A stretch of 64,000 nt of DNA, from the NCBI GenBank assembly GCA_004794785.1, contig SJOL01009557.1:418664-482663 (forward strand), written 5' to 3'. Below the pieces are notes generated by a model. That model searched no databases. It was not told the origin of the DNA and saw only the letters and a program-made list of their open reading frames with translations. A program made the translations under genes and the position numbers. This stretch comes from Opisthorchis felineus. Lineage: Eukaryota > Platyhelminthes > Trematoda > Opisthorchiida > Opisthorchiidae. This document shows positions 58,601-60,770 of the stretch, one piece after another (the stretch's first letter is position 1; every line of letters begins with the position of its first letter).

Positions 58601-60770
58601 ACATCAGCGCAACAGCTCTTGGTCGGGCCAGTGTGCCGCAACACCTCATAAGTGGACTGTCAGTGCGGGGTCGATGATGTTACCTCGACTGGTTATGGAA
58701 CGTTTGGCTTGGAGAACAGACCAGCAACCAACCAGCACATCCGAGCTACCAATATTCCGCAACATCGCCAAGCGGATACCTGGGCCAAATTCGTGCCTTC
58801 GGAAGGTACTACGTTTATCCACATGCGCGATCTACTTCACATTACATTGAACTCTCCTCCAGATACACGTAAAGCACACAGAAAAACAACTCAGAACATT
58901 CATCAGGGAATTACCGGAGCTAGCGACGATTTGAAAATACCTGCTAAGATACTTTGGACTATTAATCTGTTTTCCAGAGTAGTGGTTGCGGGCAGAGGGG
59001 TGTTCGAAGTTAAAATGTTAGCTTGATTCTGTTGAACTGAATAAGTGAGTGTGTAGTACAGCTATTCAGGCATCATTAGTAATCTATTCGTTCATCAGAC
59101 GGGACAATTTCTCCATCAAATCCTCCCTCATTCATGCTCACCTTTCGGTTGTACACTGCACACCGCTATGATGACAGACAACTTGTTGTCGTCCGGGACT
59201 CACTGGACAGTGCAGCACCAGTGGATAATTTCACCAAGGTCTGACTAACAAAGCATTAGAGGGCTGACGCAAGGAGCCCGAGGATGCAAGGAATAAGGCA
59301 TGGGATTCCGACTTCTAATGAGACTGCGCAAAGCAGGTAGCCTATGAGCACCACCTGATTCTTGATTTATCAAAGTATTTCGACCGTACTGGACAATGCG
59401 TTGGTGGTCACGGTCAGCCGTTGAGCAAAGTGTGTACTTCCTTAGGTCAACTTTTCTTACCCGTCCTTCCTCGAGGGAAGGCAGCATCGCTGTTTCAGTA
59501 AATGAGGATATGCAGGTCGCCTGGGGGAAACAACCCACTATTGTCACAGCGAACAGTACGATTACCTCAGACCAATATGTATATATGGCAGGGTTTTATG
59601 TCCCTAATGGCAACACAATCGGACATTCGAAGCTATAAAGCTGTGCAGAGCTTCCGACATGACTTCGCACGTGTTCTCCTGAGTTGGTAATAAGATGGGA
59701 GTTCCAAGCGGTGACGCAGGTATAAATGACCAAACTATGGGCGTCGGTTTGTAATATCATGGCAGCGTTTGAGATCTGGTAAGAGTGGGGCGTCATGGCA
59801 TGATAAAATGACGCAAACGTGAGGACAATGGCTGAAAATACGCTAAAAAGAAGACAAGTAATATAATGTCACCACACTGGGACAAAAATTAAAATGCAGA
59901 TGGGCAATCACTTACTAGTAGGTGTTTTGGCAAAGGAGACTTCGTGTTGAACAGTGCCTGCAGGAGTTTCTCCATGAGATTAACCTGGTTGTAATTCAGC
60001 ACCACGACACAATAGACCTACCGATAGCATAGAATACTCTTCAAAAGAATTCAGCTGGTCGGAAATAGCAGAAGCCAACAACAGTATGGAGTGTGGAGCG
60101 GATTCATTGCTTTTCAACTTTTCCACAATCAGACTTCCAATGGCAGGGTTCTTACAGAGCATTATAAGCAATATAGGGAAAATTACCTTTGCCAATAAGA
60201 ATTTGATCGTATTCTTAATGAACACCTTATGGCTCTTCCTTGGAGAAAGGAATACTCTCGCGACCAGACGGGACCACAATTGGACCTAAGTATCGGTTTG
60301 ATAGCATAAACTGGTGCGTACCAGAGATTTGGTAACTGAGGACTGTAGATCGGTTGCGCATGACAGCAACTCGGTGGTTACGGAAATAGGGATAAGTGGG
60401 TCAGTAAACGAACTGAGAATTAGGATGGCTCACAAATAACATACTTTATGATATGACTTTCACCATCAGCAGTGCCGAGTCCTGTGAACAGTAAATGTGC
60501 GTGGGCGAACACGATTTGGGTGTGCTTTTGAAGCAAAAAACGCAAAGCAGCAAGAATAACTGGAAGCTGCTTCGGTTTACAGTACGTCATATTTGCACCC
60601 AATGTATGTAAAGTATCAGTGACCACCTCTTCTGGTTGTTCACACACTAAGGGATGGAGTGAGGCGAATTCTATTCACGTACCACTCTCATCTTGGGTGA
60701 TGCTGCATAACAGTCCTTCTAAAAGCATCCGACCGGATCCCTGGGACTGGTCTGCAATCACTGTCATTAG
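1100..60770 (-). CDS. GCN1: GCN1, GCN2 activator / ribosome-collision sensor (multi-exon, partial at both ends)
   Basis: GCN1 is a very large cytosolic HEAT-repeat protein that binds stalled or collided ribosomes together with GCN20/ABCF-type partners and activates the kinase GCN2, which phosphorylates eIF2-alpha. Thirty-four minus-strand exons were recognised, running from about 60.77 kb to 1.1 kb. Their joined translation follows animal GCN1 collinearly. The strongest anchors are RRFEP-type segments such as GRLFEPY, the LSAHGV..LPALL..SWRTKA block, [66 protein letters not shown] and [14 protein letters not shown]. Splice phases agree across most junctions. The first roughly 75 residues and the C-terminal fifth were not found. 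Phase breaks show a few unplaced small exons. Introns range from 36 nt to about 8 kb. Two charged insertions are lineage-specific by eye. Family assignment is secure; exact ends of individual exons are inferred. Confidence 0.96.
2598..2640 (-). ncRNA. Degenerate hammerhead ribozyme module
   Basis: Has the same 43 nt layout as the intact copy at 27.9 kb. Stem I GCCTAC is kept, the core is CTGGTGA instead of CTGATGA, and GAAA is in place. Stem II and stem III no longer pair. Flanks (GACAGCC side and the following 100 nt) also resemble the repeat, so this is an old dead copy. Confidence 0.55.
2882..2924 (-). ncRNA. Degenerate hammerhead ribozyme module
   Basis: Minus-strand blocks TTGATTC (core, mutated), an AAGGGC GAAACC half that is intact, and GTGGGT for stem I. 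The spacing is the same as in the other copies. Catalysis is not expected. Confidence 0.5.
3377..3520 (-). CDS. GCN1: GCN1 exon, towards the GCN2-binding region
   Basis: Reads [20 protein letters not shown], then [20 protein letters not shown] and NPDHEE. It matches PPVNTRVLAFLSSVAGDALTRHLGVILPA. The acceptor is attacag and the donor is GAA|GTAAGT, phase 0. Confidence 0.96.
4690..4840 (+). mobile_element. Possible LINE C-terminal fragment
   Basis: One frame reads [19 protein letters not shown], which resembles the LR.LGHVLRM motif near the C-terminal end of trematode LINE reverse-transcriptase proteins. It is short and isolated. Confidence 0.35.
5650..5960 (+). mobile_element. LINE C-terminal remnant (frameshifted)
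   Basis: One frame reads [25 protein letters not shown] second frame then reads [19 protein letters not shown]. Together these are the LGHVLRMP...LP and RLPGWGPRD...WLETL motifs of the same LINE family seen at 27.6 kb. A frameshift and a stop separate them. Confidence 0.65.
5961..6133 (-). mobile_element. tRNA-derived SINE, copy 1 (diverged)
   Basis: Same family as the copy at 31.3 kb, read on the minus strand. It shows a box-B-like GTTTGAACC, the CTTCCGGT-like site and the tail AAAGGGTGTTACAGC. It directly follows a LINE remnant. Confidence 0.8.
6514..6768 (-). CDS. GCN1: GCN1 exon, towards the GCN2-binding region
   Basis: Reads [40 protein letters not shown], then [20 protein letters not shown] and [10 protein letters not shown]. 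It matches FSESLVPTARKALCDPLEEVR and KQLDDEE.SEFALDGLKQ....VLPYLVPK. The acceptor is gtgtag and the donor is AAA|GTAAGT, phase 0. Confidence 0.97.
6769..10290 (-). other. GCN1 intron
   Basis: About 3.5 kb. Only the hammerhead-type repeat near 9.1 kb was recognised. Open frames at 7.27-7.53 and 9.31-9.62 kb have no family signature that I can name. Confidence 0.7.
9093..9137 (+). ncRNA. Hammerhead ribozyme module, near-complete but mutated
   Basis: Stem I strand CCTAC is followed by the core CTGATGA, then CCC-CAAGAA-GGG for stem II, GAAA, and GTAGGC pairing back to the first strand. The site before cleavage reads CTGGAT rather than CCGGTC, so the U16.1/C17 position is lost. The repeat extends from about 9069 to 9185 and shares flanks with the 46.6 kb copy. 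Confidence 0.75.
10291..10455 (-). CDS. GCN1: GCN1 exon with an ambiguous, weak donor
   Basis: Reads [20 protein letters not shown], then [20 protein letters not shown] and [15 protein letters not shown]. It matches TLGDLVRKLGEKILPEIIPIL. The acceptor is tttcag. Two overlapping donors fit phase 0: CAG|GTGGTC (end 10291) or GTG|GTCTTC (end 10288). The latter restores a Val seen in homologues (DAVLYF). Neither is a strong consensus. Confidence 0.94.
10456..14181 (-). other. GCN1 intron
   Basis: About 3.7 kb. Apart from a dispersed repeat at 13.34-13.58 kb, with doubtful retroelement remnants around it, no feature was recognised. Confidence 0.65.
13340..13580 (+). repeat. Dispersed repeat, partner of 34.13-34.36 kb
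   Basis: About 240 bp similar to the reverse complement of 34.13-34.36 kb. Shared blocks include TTGTTCACCAAC, GGGCGATCACGCCAGGAT and AATCTTAGTTGTGTT. The minus-strand reading has a faint integrase-like look (FFYWWTWKG), which is too weak to classify. Confidence 0.6.
14182..14442 (-). CDS. GCN1: GCN1 exon
   Basis: Reads [20 protein letters not shown], then [40 protein letters not shown] and [10 protein letters not shown]. It matches [42 protein letters not shown]. The acceptor is ttacag and the donor is CAG|GTATGT, phase 0. Confidence 0.97.
14443..16316 (-). other. GCN1 intron
   Basis: No element recognised apart from a short GATGAT/GAGT simple-sequence patch near 15.57 kb. Confidence 0.7.
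15566..15591. repeat. Simple repeat (GAT)n / (GAGT)n
   Basis: Short run of GAT triplets followed by GAGT units, seen directly. Confidence 0.8.
16317..16532 (-). CDS. GCN1: GCN1 exon
   Basis: Reads [20 protein letters not shown], then [20 protein letters not shown] and [20 protein letters not shown]. It matches ADENEFVRDTALRAGQRVI and SVQLLGDLLFHISGVTGK. The acceptor is ttacag and the donor is AAG|GTATGT, phase 0. Confidence 0.97.
16615..16887 (-). CDS. GCN1: GCN1 exon
   Basis: Reads [20 protein letters not shown], then [40 protein letters not shown] and [11 protein letters not shown]. Nearly every block has a counterpart in vertebrate GCN1. The acceptor is ccctag and the donor is AAC|GTAAGT, phase 0. 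Confidence 0.97.
18190..18478 (-). repeat. Fold-back repeat carrying a hammerhead module
   Basis: The two halves (about 18235-18350 and 18368-18475) are diverged inverted copies of one sequence, with AAATTGA/GCAAATGAG blocks in mirror order around a central CAGCTGAATCTCTCG segment. Only the left half continues into the ribozyme module. This is the fold-back arrangement of the family that is a tandem at 27.9 kb. Confidence 0.8.
18197..18233 (-). ncRNA. Hammerhead ribozyme core, stem I lost on one side
   Basis: The minus strand reads GCCCAC, CTGATGA, a perfect 5 bp stem II GCCCC-AAGA-GGGGC, GAAA, then CCGGTC. After the cleavage C the sequence is GAAATG rather than GTGGGC, so stem I cannot close. 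The catalytic residues are otherwise intact. Confidence 0.8.
18643..18778 (-). CDS. GCN1: GCN1 exon
   Basis: Reads [20 protein letters not shown], then [20 protein letters not shown] and ESCFT. It matches [43 protein letters not shown]. The acceptor is ctttcag and the donor is ACG|GTGAGT, phase 0. Confidence 0.97.
18910..19098 (-). CDS. GCN1: GCN1 exon, eEF3-like core
   Basis: Reads [20 protein letters not shown], then [20 protein letters not shown] and [20 protein letters not shown]. It matches [30 protein letters not shown]. The acceptor is tttacag. The donor GAG|GTTCGT is atypical after GT, but the join to the next exon is in frame. Confidence 0.97.
19099..21550 (-). other. GCN1 intron(s) with an unplaced micro-exon
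   Basis: The upstream exon ends in phase 1 and the downstream exon starts in phase 0. About ten conserved residues (family AIAPVLLDAL) are missing. A small exon must lie here; I could not locate it. Confidence 0.65.
21551..21730 (-). CDS. GCN1: GCN1 exon, eEF3-like core
   Basis: The join gives [19 protein letters not shown], then [20 protein letters not shown] and [16 protein letters not shown]. It matches [28 protein letters not shown] and LRQIGSVIRNPEI. The donor G|GTGCGT is in phase 1, whereas the next recognised exon starts in phase 0. A tiny exon of roughly ten codons is therefore missing downstream. Confidence 0.97.
22102..22219 (-). CDS. GCN1: GCN1 exon, eEF3-like core
   Basis: Reads [20 protein letters not shown], then [19 protein letters not shown]. 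It matches AKAVMSNLSAHGVKLVLPSLL....SWRTKAG almost residue for residue. The acceptor is ttacag in phase 0 and the donor is C|GTAAGT in phase 1. Confidence 0.97.
22306..22427 (-). CDS. GCN1: GCN1 exon, eEF3-like core
   Basis: Reads [20 protein letters not shown], then [20 protein letters not shown]. It matches the family GALFAFEMLC..LGKLFEPYV and FGDGNQYVREAA. The acceptor is tttcag in phase 1 and the donor is GAA|GTAAGT in phase 0. Confidence 0.97.
22536..22785 (-). CDS. GCN1: GCN1 exon, eEF3-like core
   Basis: Reads [20 protein letters not shown], then [20 protein letters not shown] and [19 protein letters not shown]. It matches [25 protein letters not shown]. The acceptor is cctag in phase 0; the donor G|GTCAGT in phase 1 makes a Gly at the join. 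Confidence 0.97.
22874..23068 (-). CDS. GCN1: GCN1 exon, eEF3-like core
   Basis: Reads [20 protein letters not shown], then [20 protein letters not shown] and [14 protein letters not shown]. It matches LLPVFEEFLKNAPN..YDAVRQSVVVLMGSLAKHLD. The acceptor is ctgtag and the donor is GTG|GTAGGT, both phase 0. Confidence 0.96.
23175..23540 (-). CDS. GCN1: GCN1 exon, eEF3-like core
   Basis: Reads [38 protein letters not shown], then [20 protein letters not shown] and AVYGK. It matches QWEARCGLALALNKLSQ and FQFFVPDALNDRHPDVR. An extra segment of about 30 residues lies in between. The acceptor is caacag and the donor is AAA|GTACGT, both phase 0. Confidence 0.95.
23541..24771 (-). other. GCN1 intron
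   Basis: Both flanking exons are firm and in phase 0. No repeat or ORF of note is visible. Confidence 0.75.
24772..25054 (-). CDS. GCN1: GCN1 exon, start of eEF3-like core
   Basis: The joined codon gives R then [20 protein letters not shown]. It continues [20 protein letters not shown] and IKLYKVMLY. It parallels ERLWSMMGLDL and IYQEKLYRPPP of the family. The acceptor is ttttag in phase 2 and the donor is TAC|GTGAGT in phase 0. Confidence 0.93.
25112..25274 (-). mobile_element. tRNA-derived SINE, copy 2
   Basis: Minus-strand reading starts with a TCGAGATGACTCAGTGGGTAAG-like A-box region, then GGAAGGTTCATCGTTCAAACCC (B box), and ends at GCAACTGAACG. It lies just upstream of a GCN1 exon acceptor (25.05 kb). 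Confidence 0.85.
25749..26152 (-). CDS. GCN1: GCN1 exon with acidic plus lysine-rich insertion
   Basis: Starts [20 protein letters not shown], passes through an Asp/His-rich run and then a basic run [18 protein letters not shown], and ends [24 protein letters not shown]. The end matches the family motif LLRRLWVVKFD.EEEIRKLAERLW. The acceptor is attgcag in phase 0; the donor AG|GTGAGC in phase 2 completes Arg with the next exon. The charged insertion is absent from the human protein as I recall it. Confidence 0.92.
26372..26506 (+). mobile_element. tRNA-derived SINE, copy 3 (5'-truncated)
   Basis: Plus-strand copy that begins at GACCGGAAGGTCC, keeps the B box GTTCGAACC and runs to the GTGTTACAGCTGAACG end. 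The A-box head is missing, as in 5'-truncated retrotransposition. Confidence 0.85.
27532..27700 (-). mobile_element. LINE C-terminal remnant, downstream half
   Basis: Reads [20 protein letters not shown] then a Cys-containing tail [16 protein letters not shown]. This is the end of the LINE protein. The upstream half lies at 28.12-28.43 kb, and the 27.71-28.10 kb repeat sits between them. Confidence 0.75.
27711..28100 (-). repeat. Hammerhead-ribozyme repeat, 1.27 units of a 307 bp tandem
   Basis: An 83 bp sequence is present twice, identical by eye, at 27711-27793 and 28018-28100. That gives a 307 bp period. The 224 bp between the copies carries an intact hammerhead. The whole block interrupts a LINE remnant, so it inserted as one piece. 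The layout resembles dimer-like copies of small retrozymes or Penelope terminal repeats. Confidence 0.88.
27916..27958 (-). ncRNA. Intact-looking hammerhead ribozyme (type I, 43 nt)
   Basis: On the minus strand: stem I GCCUAC pairs with GUGGGC (one G-U). The conserved core CUGAUGA comes next. Stem II is GCCC/GGGC with loop CAAGAA. GAAA follows, then CCGGUC with cleavage expected after the C (between 27922 and 27921). Stem III is ACCGGU, a palindrome too short for a hairpin but able to pair between two molecules. All invariant core residues are present. Self-cleaving hammerheads of this kind are known in schistosome repeats and Penelope-like elements; activity here is inferred. Confidence 0.9.
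28110..28430 (-). mobile_element. LINE remnant, upstream half
   Basis: Reads [20 protein letters not shown] then [20 protein letters not shown], the classic [19 protein letters not shown]...[14 protein letters not shown] motif after the reverse transcriptase domain. A degenerate stretch follows, up to the hammerhead repeat. Confidence 0.85.
29044..29214 (-). mobile_element. tRNA-derived SINE, copy 4
   Basis: Minus-strand copy with a diverged A box (CTCAGTAGTTAAAGCGC), a B-box-like GTGGTTCAAAATC and the end CTGTACAGCCGAACAG-like tail. Confidence 0.8.
29807..30136 (-). CDS. GCN1: Probable GCN1 exon
   Basis: Reads [20 protein letters not shown], an acidic linker, then [20 protein letters not shown] and [19 protein letters not shown]. 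The acceptor is ctatag and the donor is AGT|GTAAGT, both phase 0. It sits where the family has a variable HEAT segment followed by a low-complexity link. Similarity is modest. Confidence 0.75.
30137..31500 (-). other. GCN1 intron
   Basis: Besides the SINE at its 5' end nothing was recognised. Phase 0 on both sides is compatible with a single intron. Confidence 0.65.
31300..31478 (-). mobile_element. tRNA-derived SINE, copy 5 (well preserved)
   Basis: The minus strand starts GGTGAGATGGTTCAGTGG with A box TGGTTAGAGCG. It then has GGAAGGTCC and B box GGCTCGAACC, a conserved body (GGCAACCTGGCAGTATCCCA), and ends AAAGGGTGTTACAGCTGAAC followed by a short T run. The tRNA-like head lies about 20 nt from the donor of the 31.5 kb exon. 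Confidence 0.92.
31501..31900 (-). CDS. GCN1: Probable GCN1 exon
   Basis: A long open stretch after tattctcag reads [20 protein letters not shown], then [19 protein letters not shown] and [15 protein letters not shown]. It ends CGT|GTGAGT in phase 0, which fits the next exon. Position and phase on the 3' side support it. Sequence similarity to GCN1 is weak, as expected for this variable region. A SINE starts only about 20 nt beyond the donor. Confidence 0.65.
31901..33620 (-). other. GCN1 intron(s)
   Basis: Phases of the flanking exons disagree (0 against 2), so a small exon or a different exon boundary is hidden here. A degenerate hammerhead-like patch lies at 32.62 kb. Confidence 0.6.
32615..32655 (-). 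ncRNA. Hammerhead-like remnant
   Basis: The minus strand has CTGATTA, a collapsed stem II, then GAAACCGGTC exactly as in the intact copy. Stem I does not pair. Possibly an old copy; low certainty. Confidence 0.35.
33621..34115 (-). CDS. GCN1: GCN1 exon
   Basis: Reads [20 protein letters not shown], then [20 protein letters not shown] and [20 protein letters not shown]. It corresponds to the family stretch LVDSFLPLLKSPLAAPRI. The acceptor is tatag in phase 0 and the donor is AAG|GTAAGT in phase 0. The next placed exon begins in phase 2, so the junction between them is incomplete. Confidence 0.92.
34116..35596 (-). other. GCN1 intron
   Basis: Phase 0 on both sides gives MLQ/LDIQ, as in homologues. 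It contains the dispersed repeat at 34.13 kb; otherwise nothing was recognised. Confidence 0.8.
34130..34365 (-). repeat. Dispersed repeat, partner of 13.34-13.58 kb
   Basis: Reverse-complement counterpart of the repeat at 13.4 kb, with blocks AACACAACTAAGATT, ATCCTGGCGTGATCGCCC and GTTGGTGAACA. It begins almost at the 5' end of the intron. Confidence 0.6.
35597..35837 (-). CDS. GCN1: GCN1 exon, charged linker
   Basis: Reads [20 protein letters not shown], then [16 protein letters not shown] and [13 protein letters not shown]. It matches the distinctive lysine/glutamate linker of GCN1 (KKANMKRENKAYSFKEQ..., DREAQVRRRLQ). The acceptor is tcatag in phase 2 and the donor is CAG|GTGACT in phase 0. 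Confidence 0.96.
36558..36736 (-). CDS. GCN1: GCN1 exon
   Basis: Reads [20 protein letters not shown], then [20 protein letters not shown] and [11 protein letters not shown]. It matches the family pattern ..TREEFAIMQTP.GELYDKSII. The acceptor is gttag in phase 0; the donor AG|GTATTG in phase 2 completes a Ser with the next exon. Confidence 0.92.
36954..37096 (-). CDS. GCN1: GCN1 exon
   Basis: The phase 1 join makes Ala, then [15 protein letters not shown] and [20 protein letters not shown]. It corresponds to the HPSL...GLWPALLARM segment. The acceptor gtcacag is standard; the donor AAT|GTCGGT is weak but gives the right phase. Confidence 0.86.
37563..38122 (-). CDS. GCN1: GCN1 exon (large)
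   Basis: Reads [40 protein letters not shown], a variable serine-rich middle, then [20 protein letters not shown]. It matches the family region with RTWHVRRQAQQTVRKLL and YVPPRVLQEAL. The acceptor is ctttag in phase 2 and the donor is G|GTAAAT in phase 1. The middle is longer and less conserved than in vertebrates. Confidence 0.93.
38650..38800 (+). mobile_element. LINE C-terminal remnant
   Basis: One frame reads [13 protein letters not shown], a stop, then [16 protein letters not shown] and HTGGQSMTW. It resembles LGHVLRMP.HRLPHRALF...GGQ.MTW of the LINE family, with a stop in the middle. Confidence 0.55.
39776..39790. repeat. Target-site duplication, left copy
   Basis: CAGCGCTATATCCTG, identical to 40691-40705. 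It marks the insertion boundaries of the Penelope-like element. Confidence 0.93.
39791..40690 (-). mobile_element. Penelope-like element (5'-truncated, GIY-YIG domain)
   Basis: A 900 bp insertion flanked by a perfect 15 bp direct repeat CAGCGCTATATCCTG (39776-39790 and 40691-40705). On the minus strand the ORF (40646-40185) reads [20 protein letters not shown] then [15 protein letters not shown] and [18 protein letters not shown]. This is the GIY-YIG endonuclease end of Penelope-like retroelements, with a Cys pair typical of the family. No reverse transcriptase is present. The two ends (39790-39842 and 40599-40653) are inverted copies of about 51 bp. Confidence 0.92.
40185..40646 (-). CDS. 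GIY-YIG endonuclease domain of a Penelope-like retroelement (partial)
   Basis: About 150 codons open to a stop. Residues near 55-75 form [10 protein letters not shown] and [11 protein letters not shown], matching the GIY and YIG motifs (here IYK and YVG). A glutamate in REFMEAW fits the conserved catalytic Glu position, and the tail is the usual SINRHIEI.PVY-like segment ([12 protein letters not shown]). It ends in a basic tail. In full elements this domain follows a reverse transcriptase; here the N-terminal part is missing, so it cannot retrotranspose alone. Confidence 0.88.
   Translation of the reverse strand: MIRWLLICLPSLAIDLPTDTLRRALLKPKVILSAMEKTNVIYKIQCKDCERHYVGQTGRKLSTGVNEHKLATRKHDLLPLISAQKDGEGHKFDWNNVNILGQAKKEREFMEAWYSSDEAINRRIEIDPVYQPLRTKEIQNHKTRSRRRIQRRN
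40691..40705. repeat. Target-site duplication, right copy
   Basis: Second copy of the 15 bp sequence at 39776-39790, same orientation. Confidence 0.93.
41575..41650 (-). CDS. GCN1: GCN1 exon with a GC donor
   Basis: Reads [20 protein letters not shown] then RETK. It lies after tttttttag and ends AG|GCAAGT, a GC-AG intron. The phases fix this choice: G+TT gives Val upstream, and AG+C gives Ser at the downstream join, producing [13 protein letters not shown] opposite GNKVQQYHRALVAVLL of the family. Confidence 0.88.
41651..44749 (-). other. GCN1 intron, strongly purine-rich on the plus strand
   Basis: From about 42.1 to 44.5 kb the plus strand is visibly rich in G and A. The minus strand therefore gives several open frames full of Ser, Leu, Phe and Pro, which I take as composition effects. 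A tRNA-like patch lies at 42.57 kb. Confidence 0.65.
42573..42646 (+). tRNA. tRNA-like sequence, probably a pseudogene
   Basis: Has an A-box-like TGGTAGAGTGG and a strong T-arm-like hairpin CCGGGG-TTCAAA-CCCCGG. The T loop is 6 nt instead of 7, acceptor strands pair only partly, and no clear anticodon arm forms. It could equally be the head of another SINE. Confidence 0.35.
44750..45034 (-). CDS. GCN1: GCN1 exon
   Basis: Reads [20 protein letters not shown], then [19 protein letters not shown] and [13 protein letters not shown]. The last stretch matches the family FTSEKFL motif. The acceptor is ttttag in phase 1 and the donor is G|GTTAGT in phase 1. Confidence 0.9.
45115..45193 (-). CDS. GCN1: GCN1 exon
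   Basis: Reads [20 protein letters not shown] then DSGFTK, matching KKAFSLKTSTSAVRHAYLQCM of the family. The acceptor is tcacag. The GTAAAG donor in phase 1 joins the next exon to make a Gly codon. Confidence 0.92.
46445..46735 (+). repeat. Fold-back repeat carrying a hammerhead module
   Basis: Inverted arms at about 46450-46513 and 46532-46594 (ACTCATCTGCA..CCAATTTGGTTTT and its mirror) meet at a short centre. The right arm runs on into the ribozyme module and the conserved GGGCTGTCG..TTTTCAGCA tail. Same design as at 18.2 kb, opposite orientation. Confidence 0.82.
46645..46687 (+). ncRNA. Hammerhead ribozyme module, probably inactive
   Basis: Exactly 43 nt like the 27.9 kb copy. Stem I is perfect (GCCCAC/GTGGGC), CTGATGA and GAAA are intact, but stem II carries one mismatch (GGCC). 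CCGGTC has become CCATCC, losing U16.1 and the palindrome. Confidence 0.85.
47618..47794 (-). mobile_element. tRNA-derived SINE, copy 6
   Basis: The minus strand begins CGAGATGACTCAGTGGTTAA with A box AGTGGTTAAGGCG, then GGAAGGTCC and GTTCGAACCC, and ends in AGCTGAACC. Close to full length. Confidence 0.92.
50239..50410 (-). CDS. GCN1: GCN1 exon, N-terminal HEAT region
   Basis: Reads [20 protein letters not shown] then [12 protein letters not shown] and [16 protein letters not shown]. It matches the family block GGSEGKLT..AQK...L.GIG..S.H. The acceptor is tccag in phase 0 and the donor is T|GTAAGT in phase 1. The next recognised exon starts in phase 0, so an intermediate exon is unplaced. 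Confidence 0.92.
50411..51801 (-). other. GCN1 intron
   Basis: Phase 0 on both sides; the join KL/TYTQ fits the family. SINE copy 7 is near its 3' end. Confidence 0.8.
50795..50972 (-). mobile_element. tRNA-derived SINE, copy 7
   Basis: The minus strand has A box AGTGGTTAGAGGGCG, GGAAGGTCC, and a B box mutated to GTCCGAACCC. The body GGCAACCTGGTAGTATCCCA is close to copy 5, and the end is GTGTTAAAGCTGAACG. Confidence 0.92.
51802..51986 (-). CDS. GCN1: GCN1 exon, N-terminal HEAT region
   Basis: Reads [20 protein letters not shown] then [20 protein letters not shown] and [13 protein letters not shown]. This mirrors the GCN1 segment ISSLLASVTLDLSQYAMDIV. The acceptor is tcag in phase 1 and the donor is TTG|GTGAGT in phase 0. 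Confidence 0.92.
54617..54650. repeat. Simple repeat (GAT)n
   Basis: Run of GAT triplets with one interruption, seen directly. Confidence 0.85.
56387..56406. repeat. Simple repeat (GA)n
   Basis: About ten GA units, seen directly. Confidence 0.85.
56640..57110 (-). mobile_element. Degenerate LINE fragment (linker before the RT domain)
   Basis: One frame reads [20 protein letters not shown] then [10 protein letters not shown]; another reads [17 protein letters not shown]. Together these resemble WWT..AK.M..AF..GN.R.LF.LIR and VSE.IKDKNGT.I..., the linker that precedes the RT domain and is also seen at 63.0 kb. Shifted and diverged. Confidence 0.5.
59916..59984 (-). CDS. GCN1: GCN1 exon (23 codons)
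   Basis: Reads [20 protein letters not shown] then HLL and ends at a GTAAGT donor in phase 0. It matches the family stretch FYMKNILMSK.KPPKYLL. The next family segment (about 35 residues) should follow but was not found before 51.99 kb, so one exon is missing in the 8 kb intron below. Confidence 0.88.
60022..60150 (-). CDS. GCN1: GCN1 exon, N-terminal HEAT region
   Basis: Reads [16 protein letters not shown] then [20 protein letters not shown]. It lies between two micro-introns of 36 nt (60151-60186) and 37 nt (59985-60021). The donor is TCG|GTAGGT in phase 0 and the acceptor is tgtaag. The join to the next exon gives [15 protein letters not shown], matching the HKSALLDFYMK region of the family. 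Confidence 0.88.
60187..60285 (-). CDS. GCN1: GCN1 exon, N-terminal HEAT region
   Basis: Reads [12 protein letters not shown] then [16 protein letters not shown], matching the GCN1 pattern VQ.L...VL..SHK.A...A...L. It ends AAG|GTAATT in phase 0. The following intron is only 36 nt, a multiple of three without a stop, so an ORF finder reads through it. Removing it brings FLLAK next to NPAIG, as in homologues (KLWKENPGL). Confidence 0.85.
60445..60646 (-). CDS. GCN1: GCN1 exon, N-terminal HEAT region (3' end uncertain)
   Basis: Opens after ttag and reads [20 protein letters not shown] then a helical stretch [17 protein letters not shown]. The obvious donor (AAA|GTATGT at 60444) is in phase 2, but the next exon needs phase 0. 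An alternative removes a 31 nt micro-intron (60465-60500 area, GTGTTC..TCACAG) and uses a GTGAAA donor, which restores phase 0. The 3' half of this exon is therefore unsettled. Confidence 0.6.
60683..60770 (-). CDS. GCN1: GCN1 exon, N-terminal region (first recognised)
   Basis: An acceptor ctag precedes a frame reading [27 protein letters not shown] donor follows in phase 1. Joining to the next exon creates a Val codon and keeps the frame open. The segment fits the GCN1 stretch of the ALQAAI..LAEAQPEA type, but similarity is weak this close to the N terminus. Exons with the start codon should lie at higher coordinates and were not found. Confidence 0.6.

Larger units (their letters stand above)
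51987..59915 (-). other. GCN1 intron(s), largest, with one unplaced exon
   Basis: About 8 kb. One exon of about 100 nt (family RYLSHSEFKDLILPTIQKSLL) should be here and was not found. A degenerate LINE lies at 56.6-57.1 kb and simple repeats at 54.6 and 56.39 kb. The 58.4-59.5 kb part has diverged repeats, including a short stretch shared with the end of the Penelope-like insertion. Confidence 0.65.
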
